Below are positions 40,911 to 47,832 of a DNA stretch of 64,000 bases, one piece after another (the first letter of the stretch is position 1; the number at the start of each line of letters is the position of its first letter). Made by a program: the position numbers and the translations under genes. The notes under the pieces are model-generated. The model saw only the letters and a list, made by a program, of their open reading frames with translations, had not been told where the DNA came from and did not search any database. Source of the stretch: Actinocorallia longicatena (lineage in GTDB: Bacteria > Actinomycetota > Actinomycetes > Streptosporangiales > Streptosporangiaceae); NCBI RefSeq assembly GCF_039534125.1, contig NZ_BAAAUV010000007.1, positions 62,001 through 126,000 of the forward strand, given 5' to 3'.

Positions 40911-41510
40911 TCAGGCCCGCAGGTAGGACAGAAGGACCTTCTTGCACTCGGCGATCAGGGCGGGGTCGCCGTCGGGGTCGACCCGGAAAGCCAGCTTGAG
41001 GACGGCGTCGGCGCATTCCAGCGCGACCCGGACGGACAGGTCACCGGCCAGGGCGGGGAAGAGGTCGCGGACCCGGAGGGCGACGGCCGTGTTGTTGTCC
41101 ACGGCGGGGTCGAGGACGTGCAGGAGCTCGGTCAGCATGGGCTCCGCCCGGCTCCCGGCACCGAAGTCGATCACTCCGAACCCCGGGACGGTCCTGCGCA
41201 TCGCGACGAACGCCTCGACCGCTGCCTCGACGGTCCCCTCCAGCGTCTCGGGGCGTTCCACCGCGGCGAGCCGGTCGAGGTAGGCGTCCAGGTTGCGCGA
41301 GGCGAGGGCGTGGACGAGGACGCTCTTGTCCGGGAAGAACTGGTAGAAGGTCCCGATGGGCACCTCGGCCCTGCGGGCGACCTCCTTGGTGGTGAGAGCG
41401 GCGTAGCCCACCTCGTCGAGCAGGTGCGCGGCCGCGTCGAGGATCCGTTCGTACCGCTCCTGGCTGCGCCGCTGGACGGGCCGCCTGCGCACTGTTCCCT
41501 CCGCTGCCAT
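40911..41510 (-). CDS. TetR-family transcriptional repressor of the GH1 gene
   Basis: This 199-residue regulator has the TetR HTH at about residues 20-65 (RILDAAAHLLDEVGYAALTT, KEVARRAEVPIGTFYQFFPD) and a helical ligand domain. It is divergent from the beta-glucosidase gene, and a perfect 23-bp palindrome (41533-41555) lies between them, giving a simple local repression model. The ATG at 41510 (or 41519) is chosen after the divergent operator. The 3' end abuts a LysR remnant. The inducer may be a glycoside or aryl-glucoside (inference). Confidence 0.9.
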   Translation of the reverse strand: MAAEGTVRRRPVQRRSQERYERILDAAAHLLDEVGYAALTTKEVARRAEVPIGTFYQFFPDKSVLVHALASRNLDAYLDRLAAVERPETLEGTVEAAVEAFVAMRRTVPGFGVIDFGAGSRAEPMLTELLHVLDPAVDNNTAVALRVRDLFPALAGDLSVRVALECADAVLKLAFRVDPDGDPALIAECKKVLLSYLRA

Positions 41511-41532
41511 GGCCCCCATTGTGCCGGGCAGA

Positions 41533-41555
41533 TAACATGAGTCCGACTCATGTTA
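41533..41555. promoter_or_regulatory. Perfect palindromic TetR operator
   Basis: Arms TAACATGAGT (41533-41542) and ACTCATGTTA (41546-41555) are exact inverted copies separated by CCG. The site sits in the 57-bp divergent spacer between the TetR start at 41510 and the GH1 start at 41568, overlapping both promoters. Symmetry and size fit a TetR dimer. Confidence 0.85.
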
Positions 41556-41567
41556 ATTGGAGGCTCG

Positions 41568-42917
41568 ATGACCGCCATGCCCGACTTCCCGCCCGGATTC
41601 GTCTGGGGCGTGTCCACCGCCGCCTACCAGATCGAGGGCGCGACCAAGGATGACGGCCGCGGGCCGTCCGTGTGGGACGTCTTCGCCGCCCGCGAGGGGA
41701 CGATCAGCGACGGCCACACCGGGGACGTCGCGTGTGACCACTATCACCGGTGGCCGGAAGACGTCAGCCTGATGGGCGGCCTCGGCCTGACCGGCTACCG
41801 GTTCTCGATCTCCTGGTCGCGGATCCTGCCGTCCGGGAGCGGCGCGGTCAACGCCGCGGGCGTCGCCTTCTACGACCGTCTCGTGGACGGCCTGCTCGAA
41901 CGCGGCATCGCGCCCGTCCCGACGCTCTTCCACTGGGACCTGCCGCAGGGCCTCGAGGACGGCGGCGGCTGGATGAACCGCGACACCGCCCACCGCTTCG
42001 CCGAGTACACCGAGATCATGGCCGACGCCCTCGGCGACCGGGTGAAGCGCTGGATCACCCTCAACGAGCCGTTCGTCCACATGGCCTGGGGGTACGCGCT
42101 CGGCAGCCACGCCCCCGGCCGGGTGCTGCTGTTCGACGCGCTGCCGACCGCCCACCACCAGCTCCTCGGGCACGGCCTGGCCACCCGGGCGCTCCAGTCC
42201 CGCGGCCTCGAGGCGATGATCTCCAACAACTGCACGCCCGTCTCGCCCGAGTCACCGGGCGACGAGGCCGCCGCTTCCGCCTACGACAATCTGCACAACC
42301 GCCTCTTCCTCGATCCGATCCATCTCGGCCGCTACCCCGACCTGTCGGCCTACGGCGACGACGGCACGCTCGGCGGCTCGGTCCGCGACGGCGATCTGGA
42401 GATCATCTCGACCCGTCCGGACGCCCAGGGGATCAACTACTACAACCCCACCCTGATCCGGACGCCCGCCGAGCCCGGGCTGCCGTTCGAGGAGGCCAGG
42501 ATCGAGGGCGTCCCGCGGACGGCCTTCGACTGGCCCATCGTCCCCGACGGCCTGCGGGAGCTGCTCGTCCGGTTCAAGCAGCGCTACCCCGGCCTCCCGC
42601 CGGTCTACATCACCGAGAACGGCTGCTCGGTGGCCGACGAGGTCGTCGACGGCGCCGTGCACGATCCCGACCGCGTCGCCTACCTGGACGCCCATCTGCG
42701 CGCGATCCACGCCGCGATCGAGGAGGGCGTGGACGTCCGCGGCTACTTCACCTGGACCCTCCTCGACAACTTCGAGTGGGCCGAGGGCTACCACCAGCGC
42801 TTCGGCCTGATCCATGTCGACCACGAGACGCAGGTCAGGACCCCGAAGACGTCCTACGGCTGGTACCGCGACCTGATCGCCGACCAGCTCTCCAGGACGT
42901 CTTCCGGGACGTCTTAG
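41568..42917 (+). CDS. Family 1 glycoside hydrolase (beta-glucosidase)
   Basis: This 449-residue cytoplasmic enzyme is a GH1 beta-glucosidase. The start PPGFVWGVSTAAYQIEGA is the family N-terminal signature, acid/base Glu167 is in TLNEPF, and nucleophile Glu350 is in YITENGC. FTWTLLDNFEWAEGYHQRFG closes the barrel. No signal peptide. It hydrolyses cello-oligosaccharides or aryl beta-glucosides taken into the cell. The ATG at 41568 has GGAGG 4 nt before it. A perfect hairpin spans the stop codon (42904-42926). Local repression by the adjacent TetR is likely. Confidence 0.95.
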   Translation: MTAMPDFPPGFVWGVSTAAYQIEGATKDDGRGPSVWDVFAAREGTISDGHTGDVACDHYHRWPEDVSLMGGLGLTGYRFSISWSRILPSGSGAVNAAGVAFYDRLVDGLLERGIAPVPTLFHWDLPQGLEDGGGWMNRDTAHRFAEYTEIMADALGDRVKRWITLNEPFVHMAWGYALGSHAPGRVLLFDALPTAHHQLLGHGLATRALQSRGLEAMISNNCTPVSPESPGDEAAASAYDNLHNRLFLDPIHLGRYPDLSAYGDDGTLGGSVRDGDLEIISTRPDAQGINYYNPTLIRTPAEPGLPFEEARIEGVPRTAFDWPIVPDGLRELLVRFKQRYPGLPPVYITENGCSVADEVVDGAVHDPDRVAYLDAHLRAIHAAIEEGVDVRGYFTWTLLDNFEWAEGYHQRFGLIHVDHETQVRTPKTSYGWYRDLIADQLSRTSSGTS

Positions 42918-42926
42918 ACGTCCCGG
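42904..42926 (+). terminator. Perfect hairpin spanning the GH1 stop codon
   Basis: Arms CCGGGACGTC (42904-42913) and GACGTCCCGG (42917-42926) pair perfectly around the loop TTA; the stop codon TAG lies at 42915-42917. It has no T-run. ACGTCTT recurs nearby at 42897, 42909 and 42952. It may protect the mRNA 3' end, act as an intrinsic terminator of the actinobacterial no-U type, or slow the ribosome at the stop. Confidence 0.6.
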
Positions 42927-43074
42927 ATCGGGCTTAGGACGATCTGAGACGTCTTAGGCGCGCCTCCCTGGAACCCGGCCCCGGAGATAAGGCATCCGCC
43001 TCATGTGGGGCGGGGGGTCTTAGCGCGAGATTGAGGGTGTCGGAAAGAACCGCCCCCGATCCAGGGAGATCACC

Positions 43075-43170
43075 ATGCACGCCGAGTTCGTCAAGCAGGC
43101 CGCCAAGGACCACGTAGCCCTCCTCCAGAAGGAGTCGGTGCTCCGCAAGCTGCTCCGCAAGGGCGTCTGA
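43075..43170 (+). CDS. 31-residue cationic amphipathic peptide gene
   Basis: This short ORF encodes 31 residues (MHAEFVKQAAKDHVALLQKE, then SVLRKLLRKGV), predicted to form a basic amphipathic helix. It is preceded by a good Shine-Dalgarno (AGGGAG, about 9 nt upstream) and followed 23 nt later by a strong terminator (43194-43228), so it has the form of a real single-gene transcription unit. No Cys, no leader/core division and no signal peptide. It could be a regulatory micropeptide, toxin-like or membrane-active peptide. I do not recognise it. Confidence 0.6.
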   Translation: MHAEFVKQAAKDHVALLQKESVLRKLLRKGV

Positions 43171-43193
43171 TGCCAACGCCACGCCCTCGACCG

Positions 43194-43228
43194 GAAGAAG
43201 CGTCCCGCCCCAGGCGGGGCGCTTCTTC
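43194..43228 (+). terminator. Terminator after the small peptide gene
   Basis: A long stem: GAAGAAGCG (43194-43202) and CCCGCC pair with GGCGGG and CGCTTCTTC (to 43228), with one internal mismatch and a short loop. The 3' arm ends with pyrimidine-rich sequence. Confidence 0.75.
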
Positions 43229-43719
43229 ACTTCCCGGCACCAACCCCTGCACGACCCCGCTCCCTGCCGAACCCACCTACCCCGCATCCCTTCACCCCGA
43301 GCCCACCCGACCCCGCGACACCCAGCGCCGCCGCCGCACCCTCCTCTGCTCGGGGCGGTGACACACGGCGGTCAGCGCCTCGGCCACCCCGCCGGACCCC
43401 GGCCGCGGAATCCCGGCCACCGCTCCCCACCGGACTTCCCGCACCAGCCCCTGACCGGTCCCTTCACCGCCCCGTCCGCACCGAGCCCACCGCACCCGCG
43501 GCCCCGCCGCACCCCGCCCGGCCCCGGAAGCACCGGACTCCTGCTCGTCAGGCACCGGAAGTGCCGGAAGCACGCGACGCGGCGGACTCGATCCTCGTCA
43601 CGAGGCCGAAAACGGCAGGACGGCGTTCGTCTCGGACACCGCGTGGATGCCGTGCCCCGCTTCGGCCGTCACCGGGGTAGGCACCCGGTAGAGCCACCGC
43701 GGAGCGGGACCGCCGCTCC
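43229..43719. other. Intergenic region with no supported gene
   Basis: About 490 bp rich in C on the plus strand (runs such as CCCCGACCCCG). Open frames exist in several phases but give Pro/Arg-rich or random-looking protein without Shine-Dalgarno or motifs. A short protein-like stretch on the minus strand (WLYRVPTPVTAEAGHGIHAV, near 43600-43700) might be a decayed 3' extension of the neighbouring gene. I see no RNA gene or repeat. Confidence 0.5.
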
Positions 43720-44079
43720 TCACCGAACGTCCCGGTGGCATTCCGCGAGCCCCGGCCCGAAATCTCCGACGATCCGCTCGCCGATCTGACCCGGCCAGGG
43801 CAGCCGGTGGACGAACGAGACGGCGATGACGCCCCTGGCCTCCCCGTCCCCTTCGATGTAGGCACCCTCGAGAAACCCGAGGACGGCCCGCCAGTCCAGA
43901 CCCTCGGTCCACTCCGACACCCGCCCCGAGTACGCCGAGACGACCTCCTCCGTCACCCCGTCAACGGCGAAGAACACGTGCGGCAACAGCCCACCGTTGT
44001 TCGCGAGATGACACTCATACATCTCCCCGAACTCCGGAAACCGCTCCACGAGCTTCTCCACAAGCCCGCACCCGTCCAT
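43720..44079 (-). CDS. Hypothetical protein of the DUF7674-like type
   Basis: This 119-residue cytoplasmic protein begins MDGCGLVEKLVERFPEFGEM and contains LPHVFFAVDGVTEEVVSAYS, an even helix/strand mix ending in VSFVHRLPWPGQIGERIVGD. That pattern is typical of small actinobacterial proteins of unknown function (DUF7674-like, from memory). The ATG at 44079 is chosen; an in-frame GTG at 44094 would add five residues. It is divergent from a possible 52-residue ORF and the TGTGGA array. Confidence 0.7.
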   Translation of the reverse strand: MDGCGLVEKLVERFPEFGEMYECHLANNGGLLPHVFFAVDGVTEEVVSAYSGRVSEWTEGLDWRAVLGFLEGAYIEGDGEARGVIAVSFVHRLPWPGQIGERIVGDFGPGLAECHRDVR

Positions 44080-44096
44080 GCACACCGTCCTCACCT

Positions 44097-44255
44097 GTGG
44101 ACGACCACCCAGGAACCGTCACCTACCTGTGGACGACCGCGACCGCGACCGTCGAGGCGTTCGACCGCACCGCGCTCCCGCGCTTCAACCACTACGCACG
44201 CTCATCACTCATCGCCGGCATCGACCCCGCCCTCATACGCATCACCTTCCGATAG
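44097..44255 (+). CDS. Possible short ORF or gene remnant
   Basis: A GTG-started frame gives 52 residues with plausible protein character (GTVTYLWTTATATVEAFDRT, then ALPRFNHYARSSLIAGIDPA and LIRITFR) and a stop at 44253-44255. Codon third positions look coding-like. There is no Shine-Dalgarno, and the GTG is inside a TGTGGA motif, so it may be the surviving C-terminal part of a longer lost gene rather than an active one. Family not recognised. Confidence 0.3.
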   Translation: MDDHPGTVTYLWTTATATVEAFDRTALPRFNHYARSSLIAGIDPALIRITFR

Positions 44256-44298
44256 CCGGTACCGGGCACCCCGAATTCCCCGCTCGCGCTCAGCCCCC

Positions 44299-44469
44299 TG
44301 CGGACCACCGGACAGGCACCGTCATCCCGCATGTGGATACCCGCCGGGACCGTCGGCCCGCGTGTGGACGACCGGCCTGGAGCCGTCAGCCGCATGTGGA
44401 TTTCGGCTCGGGGGCTGGCGGTGCGCCTGTGGACGGGTGGCCCGGTGTCGTCGCCTTGCCTGTGGATGA
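44299..44469 (+). repeat. Phased array of TGTGGA motifs (about 32-bp period)
   Basis: TGTGGA-type motifs in one orientation start at 44299 (degenerate, TGCGGACCA), 44332, 44363, 44395, 44428 and 44461, i.e. at spacings of 33, 31, 32, 33 and 33 bp, about three helical turns. Each unit begins GC(A/G/C)TGTGGA(T/C). Two more copies at 44096 and 44128 are 32 bp apart, and isolated copies are at 44538 (CGTGGATGC) and 44775 (TGTGGACAA). The intervening 20-25 bp are not conserved. The rest of the spacer 44256-44797 holds no supported gene. Confidence 0.7.
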
Positions 44470-44797
44470 CGTTGGAAGGAACGGGGGCTCGGCTGGTCGG
44501 GGTGCAGGGCGAGGGCTCTCAGGGGCCTCGGTTCGTCCGTGGATGCCGCAGTTCGGCCGCGCCGAAGTCCGGCGGGTGGCCGACTCCGCGTTCGGGGAGC
44601 GGGTCGGCGTGCTCCGCTGCTCCGCTCCCCTTCCCTTGCGCTTCTCCTGGGATGACACCCCTGCCCAGCCGTCTCGGTGTCCGTTCGCGTCTTGGTGTCA
44701 TCTGACGCCGCCGTGTCCGCTCATGTCTCCATGCTGCACGCGGGGGTGCAGAGTCCGCCGGGTGATTTCTCGGCTGTGGACAACTCGCGTGGGCCGG

Positions 44798-45841
44798 TCA
44801 GGTGAGGGTGGAGGTGTCGATGACGAAGCGGTAGCGGACGTCGGAGGACAGGACGCGTTCGTAGGCGTCGTTGATGCGGTCGGCGTCGATGACCTCGATC
44901 TCGGCGCCGATGCCGTGCTCGGCGCAGAAGTCGAGCATCTCCTGGGTCTCGCGGATGCCGCCGATGGTGGAGCCGGCGAAGGAGCGGCCCTTGAGGATCA
45001 GGGAGAAGGCGTTGAGCTCCAGCGGCTCGGCGGGGGCGCCGACGTTGACCATCGTGCCGTAGACCTTGAGGAGCGACAGGTAGCGGTCGATCGGGAGTTC
45101 CGCGCTGACCGTGTTGATGATCAGGTCGAACGAGCCCGCGAGCTGCTTGAAGGTCGCCCGGTCGCTGGTCGCGTAGTAGTGGTCGGCGCCCAGGCGCAGC
45201 CCGTCCTCGCGCTTCTTCAGCGACTGCGACAGGACCGTCACCTCGGCGCCCATCGCGTGCGCGATCTTGACGGCCATGTGGCCGAGCCCGCCCAGCCCGA
45301 CCACGGCGACCTTCTGGCCGGGGCCGGCTCCCCAGCGGCGCAGCGGCGAGTAGGTGGTGATGCCGGCGCACAGCAGGGGGGCCGCGGCGTCGAGCGCGAG
45401 ACCGTCGGGGACGCGCACCACGAAGTCCTCGGCCACGACCACGTGGGTGGAGTATCCGCCCTGCGTGACGGTGCCGTCGGTGTCGACCGAGCCGTAGGTC
45501 ATGGTGTTGCCCTTGAGGCAGTACTGCTCCTCACCGGCGACGCAGCTCGCGCACTCCCGGCACGACCCCACCATGCATCCGACGCCGACCCGGTCGCCGA
45601 CGGCGTGCCGGGTGACCTCGGCCCCGACCGAGGTGACGATCCCGGCGATCTCGTGCCCGGGCGCCAGGGGATAGGTGGCGGGACCCCACTCGCCCCGGAC
45701 GGTGTGGATGTCGGAGTGGCAGATCCCGCAGAACTTGATCTCGATGCCCACGTCCCGCGGTCCGACCTCGCGCCGCTCGATGGCCACGCGTTCGAGCGGC
45801 CCCTTGGCCGAGGTCGCGGCATAGGCGTTCACAGTCGTCAT
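44798..45841 (-). CDS. Zinc-dependent NAD(P) alcohol dehydrogenase (YahK/CAD type)
   Basis: This 347-residue enzyme is a zinc MDR alcohol dehydrogenase. Catalytic zinc ligands are Cys in KFCGICHSDIHTV, the GHE motif (APGHEIAGIV) and a later Cys; the structural zinc loop is GSCRECASCVAGEEQYC. The Rossmann motif is VAVVGLGGLGHMAVKIAHAM. The sequence is closest in pattern to YahK/cinnamyl-alcohol dehydrogenase-like aldehyde reductases, which prefer NADPH. The ATG at 45841 has GGAG 6-9 nt upstream. Substrate is probably a broad range of aldehydes. It is divergent from the LPMO gene. Confidence 0.93.
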   Translation of the reverse strand: MTTVNAYAATSAKGPLERVAIERREVGPRDVGIEIKFCGICHSDIHTVRGEWGPATYPLAPGHEIAGIVTSVGAEVTRHAVGDRVGVGCMVGSCRECASCVAGEEQYCLKGNTMTYGSVDTDGTVTQGGYSTHVVVAEDFVVRVPDGLALDAAAPLLCAGITTYSPLRRWGAGPGQKVAVVGLGGLGHMAVKIAHAMGAEVTVLSQSLKKREDGLRLGADHYYATSDRATFKQLAGSFDLIINTVSAELPIDRYLSLLKVYGTMVNVGAPAEPLELNAFSLILKGRSFAGSTIGGIRETQEMLDFCAEHGIGAEIEVIDADRINDAYERVLSSDVRYRFVIDTSTLT

Positions 45842-45982
45842 CGTCACTCCAGGGATCATGGCCTATCGAAAGAGCCGTACCCGACATAGATCTCACACGA
45901 CTGCCCGCACCGCCAAAAGAACCTTTGCCGGACTGGTGCGCCGCACAAGATCCACCGGCTCGGACGGTCCCCGGCATAAGAG

Positions 45983-46005
45983 GCGCTTAAGCGGTCATTA
46001 AGCGC
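45983..46005. promoter_or_regulatory. Inverted repeat upstream of the LPMO operon
   Basis: Arms GCGCTTAA (45983-45990) and TTAAGCGC (45998-46005) are perfect inverted copies separated by 7 bp. The site lies 90 nt upstream of the LPMO start and about 140 nt from the divergent dehydrogenase start, so it may be an operator for either gene. Confidence 0.5.
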
Positions 46006-46094
46006 ACCTGGAACGCCTGGCGGACGCGCCGAGACCGGGATTGGGTCGGGAACACGCAGGGACTCCTGCGGATGGATCGGCCCCTGGAGGTCTG

Positions 46095-47036
46095 ATGGAC
46101 AGGCGTTTTCTGGCGAGCGTGGTCGGAGTGGTCGTCGCCGGCACCGCGGGGACGGTCGCGACGGGAACCGGGGCTCAGGCCCACGGCACCCTGTCGAGCC
46201 CGGCGAGCCGGGTCTACACGTGTTACCAGGAGAATCCGGAGTCGCCGAAATCGGCGGCGTGCAAGGCGGCCGTGGCCGAGACGGGGCCGCAGGCCTTCTA
46301 CAGCTGGAACGAGGTGTCGCTCGCGGACGTCGCCGGACGCCACCGCGACGTCATCCCCGACGGCAAGCTCTGCAGCGCGGGCCGCGACAAGTTCCGCGCG
46401 CTCGACCTGCGCCGCGCCGACTGGCCCGCGACCCCGGCCAAGGCGGGGGCGTTCCAGGTGAACTACCACGCGACCGCGCCGCACGCCGGAAGCGACTTCG
46501 AGTTCTACATCACCCGCGACGGCTGGAACCCGACCATGCCCCTGAACTGGGGCGATCTGGTCCATCTCACGACGTTCTCTAACGTCAACCCGGTCACCGA
46601 CAACAAGTGGACCCTCGACCTGCCCCAGCGCAGCGGCCGCCAGCTCCTCTACTCGATCTGGCAGCGCGTCGCCGGCAGCGGCGAGGCGTTCTACACCTGC
46701 TCCGACCTCGATTTCGGCGGCGGCACGAGCACCCCGACCCCCACTCCCACCACGACCCCGAAGCCCACCGCGACGCCCACCACCGCACCGACGACGCCGG
46801 GCACGGCCACGCCGACCCCGAGCCGGACGCCGACGACCCGGCCCACGACGACGCCCCGCCCGACGGCCACCAAGACCCCGCGCCCCGGCGGCAAGCAGGC
46901 GTGGCGCGTCGGAGGCGTGTACAAGATCGGCAGCAGGGCGACCTTCCGGGGCCGCACCTACCGCTGCATCCAGGCGCACACCGCCTACGCGGGCTGGGAA
47001 CCGCCCATCGTCCCCGCACTGTGGCAGCGGGTGTGA
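46095..47036 (+). CDS. AA10 lytic polysaccharide monooxygenase with C-terminal chitin-binding-type CBM
   Basis: This 313-residue secreted copper enzyme oxidatively cleaves chitin or cellulose. The signal peptide ends AQA at residue 29, leaving His30 as the mature N-terminus, the first ligand of the copper histidine brace; the second is His130 in YHATAPH. The AA10 domain runs to about residue 208, followed by a Thr/Pro linker of about 60 residues, and a CBM5/12-like module (about 268-313, GGVYKIGSRATFRGRTYRCI, then ALWQRV). The start has GGAGG upstream. It overlaps the DUF305 gene (GTGA), so the two are translationally coupled. Confidence 0.95.
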   Translation: MDRRFLASVVGVVVAGTAGTVATGTGAQAHGTLSSPASRVYTCYQENPESPKSAACKAAVAETGPQAFYSWNEVSLADVAGRHRDVIPDGKLCSAGRDKFRALDLRRADWPATPAKAGAFQVNYHATAPHAGSDFEFYITRDGWNPTMPLNWGDLVHLTTFSNVNPVTDNKWTLDLPQRSGRQLLYSIWQRVAGSGEAFYTCSDLDFGGGTSTPTPTPTTTPKPTATPTTAPTTPGTATPTPSRTPTTRPTTTPRPTATKTPRPGGKQAWRVGGVYKIGSRATFRGRTYRCIQAHTAYAGWEPPIVPALWQRV

Positions 47037-47599
47037 CGCCGGTGCTGAGGATCATCGCCCCCGCGCTGGCGGCCGTCCTGCTCGTCTCGGGCTGCTCCGG
47101 CGGCTCGGCCGATCCCGGGACGCCGCCCGTCAAGGCCGCGCAGCAGCAGCCGGAGGACGTCATGTTCCTCCAGATGATGCTCCCCCACCACGAGCAGGGC
47201 CTTCAGATGGTCCGCATGGCCAGGACCAGGGCGAAGAACGGAAAGGTCAGGACCCTGGCCGCCGCGATCGAGGCCACCCAGTCGACCGAGGTCACCACGA
47301 TGAAGGGCTGGCTGACCTCCTGGAACCAGCCCCTGACCGCCCCCGCCGGCTCCCACCAGGAGCACGGCGGCATGCCGGAGACCGCCGCCCGCCTGATCAA
47401 GGGCCTGGGCGGCAGCGACGCCTTCGACCGCGACTTCCTCAACCTGATGATCGGCCACCAGGACGACGCCGTTCAGATGGCCGTCACGGAATCGGCCGAC
47501 GGCGCCGACCCGGAGGTCAAGGAGTGGGCCCACCAGGTGGAACAGTCCCGCCGAGGCCAGATCAAGGACATGCTCGCCCTCCTCAAGACCCTCCGCTGA
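47033..47599 (+). CDS. DUF305 lipoprotein, Met/His-rich, coupled to the LPMO
   Basis: This 188-residue protein has a lipoprotein signal (LLVSGC lipobox, Cys near 21) and a DUF305 ferritin-like fold with the motif FLQMMLPHHEQGLQMVRMA and a second half with LMIGHQDDAVQM. These Met- and His-rich motifs match DUF305 proteins such as cyanobacterial CopM, which bind copper. The start GTG overlaps the LPMO stop (GTGA) and so shares its mRNA. It is then likely to be exported beside a secreted copper enzyme; I infer a copper chaperone role for the LPMO. Confidence 0.9.
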   Translation: MTPVLRIIAPALAAVLLVSGCSGGSADPGTPPVKAAQQQPEDVMFLQMMLPHHEQGLQMVRMARTRAKNGKVRTLAAAIEATQSTEVTTMKGWLTSWNQPLTAPAGSHQEHGGMPETAARLIKGLGGSDAFDRDFLNLMIGHQDDAVQMAVTESADGADPEVKEWAHQVEQSRRGQIKDMLALLKTLR

Positions 47600-47603
47600 C
47601 CCC

Positions 47604-47633
47604 GGGCCCGGCGGAGTAACGGCCGCCGGGCCC
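47604..47633. terminator. Bidirectional terminator
   Basis: An 11-bp stem GGGCCCGGCGG / CCGCCGGGCCC with an 8-nt loop, between the convergent DUF305 and DUF397 genes. It lacks a T-run, as is common in actinobacterial terminators. Confidence 0.75.
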
Positions 47634-47639
47634 CACCCG

Positions 47640-47819
47640 TCAACCGCGCTTGAGCCCGTCCAGCAGCGAAGCCCAGGTGGGCGCGCTGAGCCGCAGGTGA
47701 GAGTGCTCGGGATGCTTGGAATCGCGCAGGAGCACACGGGCGTCCCGGCCGGTGGAGGCTGCCTCGACGCAGGTGCTCGCGTCCGACTCAAAGGAGTGGG
47801 AGCTCTTTCGCCATCGCAT
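47640..47819 (-). CDS. DUF397 protein (WhiJ/AbaA-type partner)
   Basis: This 59-residue protein has the DUF397 core: WRKSSHSFESDASTCVEAAS, then DARVLLRDSKHPE and LRLSAPTWASLLDGLKRG. In Streptomyces such proteins pair with XRE-DUF5753 regulators, as in the whiJ and abaA loci, and influence sporulation or antibiotic production; biochemically they may modulate the regulator. The start is 13 nt after the XRE gene stop, so both are in one transcript. The gene is short but the fit is good. Start ATG at 47819. Confidence 0.9.
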   Translation of the reverse strand: MRWRKSSHSFESDASTCVEAASTGRDARVLLRDSKHPEHSHLRLSAPTWASLLDGLKRG

Positions 47820-47832
47820 AGTGCTTTACAAC

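Noticed and set aside
43358..43789. 143-residue Pro-rich plus-strand ORF
   Set aside because: No Shine-Dalgarno, low complexity, and it overlaps a better minus-strand gene at 43720-44079.
44299..44469. CRISPR array
   Set aside because: The repeated unit is only about 9-10 bp with variable bases, the spacers vary in conservation, and no cas genes are present.
44331..44705. 124-residue ORF across the TGTGGA array
   Set aside because: Its residue pattern only reflects the repeat (MW/LW every 10-11 codons), with no coding codon bias and no start signal.
45862..46094. Riboswitch upstream of the LPMO gene
   Set aside because: No known aptamer core (ydaO, cobalamin, SAM or similar) could be matched; only the inverted repeat stands out.
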